5,942 nucleotides of DNA, taken from NCBI GenBank assembly GCA_021796315.1, contig JAJYOH010000398.1:1-5942 (forward strand), given 5' to 3'. This document shows, piece by piece, positions 5,731 through 5,942 of this stretch; position 1 is the stretch's first letter; each line of letters opens with the position of its first letter. Under the pieces are notes generated by a model that saw nothing but the letters and a program-made list of their open reading frames with translations, did not search any database and was not told the origin of the DNA. Made by a program: the position numbers and the translations under genes. Source of the stretch: Chloroflexota bacterium. GTDB lineage: Bacteria > Chloroflexota > Anaerolineae > Anaerolineales > Villigracilaceae.

Positions 5731-5942
5731 GCCGACATCCAATCACTTTTACCCTCAAATGAGGGCAAAAGATACCAATCCAAAAAACGTTCCACACGCG
5801 CATACGCGTCCAACTTATTATCGCGCCGCAAGAAACCATGCGGCTCGTTTGGATAGGTTTTGTACTCGTAGGTTTTGTTGTGCTTCTTGAGCGCCTCTGC
5901 CCATTCTTCCGAAGCTTCTGGTGGGACTATGTCATCAAGAAG
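5727..5942 (-). CDS. S9/prolyl-oligopeptidase-type peptidase, C-terminal end (cut by window edge)
   Basis: The last 71 residues of a gene entering from the right edge are visible. They show the C-terminal end of an S9-type alpha/beta hydrolase. LLDDIVPPEASEEWAEAL carries the catalytic Asp in the D-x-x-V-P pattern (third visible residue). TYPNEPHGF carries the catalytic His. RVERFLDWYLLPSF is the usual final helix. The serine nucleophile and any beta-propeller lie outside the window. Its stop overlaps the start of the creatininase-family gene (ATGA at 5727-5730), so the two are translationally coupled. The family call rests on the His and Asp motifs and the final helix; other alpha/beta hydrolases such as acetyl-xylan-esterase-like enzymes are less likely. 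Confidence 0.8.
   Translation of the reverse strand, partial: LLDDIVPPEASEEWAEALKKHNKTYEYKTYPNEPHGFLRRDNKLDAYARVERFLDWYLLPSFEGKSDWMSA

Noticed and set aside
5731..5742. TTG 5742 as start of the creatininase-family gene
   Set aside because: GAGGG 9 bases upstream is reasonable, but ATG 5730 forms the same ATGA overlap seen at other junctions and is a better codon. Not fully excluded; the difference is four residues.

Overview
The window is bacterial, of moderate GC content, with tightly packed genes and repeated 4-base stop/start overlaps. The mix of genes (a GT39-type membrane glycosyltransferase, a DUF4258 + YgiT zinc-finger pair, an MttB-family protein without pyrrolysine, a lipoprotein hydrolase with a Thr/Pro/Ala-rich linker, a creatininase-family hydrolase and an S9-type peptidase), plus GTAG-hairpin intergenic repeats, suggests an environmental Chloroflexota genome, perhaps Anaerolineae. 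That assignment is inference from gene content only. No rRNA, tRNA, CRISPR array, transposase or phage gene is visible.

Layout. Bases 1-753 (minus strand) hold the N-terminal 251 residues of a multi-pass glycosyltransferase that runs off the left edge. Bases 754-906 are a divergent intergenic region with two inverted REP-like hairpins (801-868), followed directly by a plausible promoter (871-900) whose predicted transcript would begin at the start codon of the next gene. Bases 907-4244 are a plus-strand cluster: DUF4258 protein, YgiT-type zinc-finger protein, MttB-like methyltransferase, secreted lipoprotein alpha/beta hydrolase, and the C-terminal remnant of a lipocalin-like gene. Three of its four junctions are 4-base overlaps (ATGA, ATGA, GTGA); the fourth is a 26-base gap. 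Bases 4283-5942 are a convergent minus-strand cluster, read right to left: the C-terminal end of an S9/prolyl-oligopeptidase-type peptidase, a creatininase-family amidohydrolase with an extra degenerate N-terminal domain, and a 79-residue CxxC...CxxH protein with a strong ribosome binding site. The two clusters meet almost end to end near 4245-4286, with no obvious terminator.

How the genes may work together. The DUF4258/YgiT pair has the size, order and coupling of a toxin-antitoxin-like module, but this is not proven. The MttB-like protein and the lipoprotein hydrolase are translationally coupled, yet no corrinoid protein or reductive activator lies in the window, so the substrate is unknown. 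In the minus cluster, a peptidase followed by a creatininase-family amidohydrolase suggests breakdown of peptides or cyclic amides, again as inference.

The most notable points are the creatininase fused to what looks like a decayed copy of its own fold, the lipocalin-like remnant damaged at both ends, the paired GTAG hairpins, and the possible leaderless promoter of the DUF4258/YgiT module. I do not see a convincing new multi-gene defence or mobile system.
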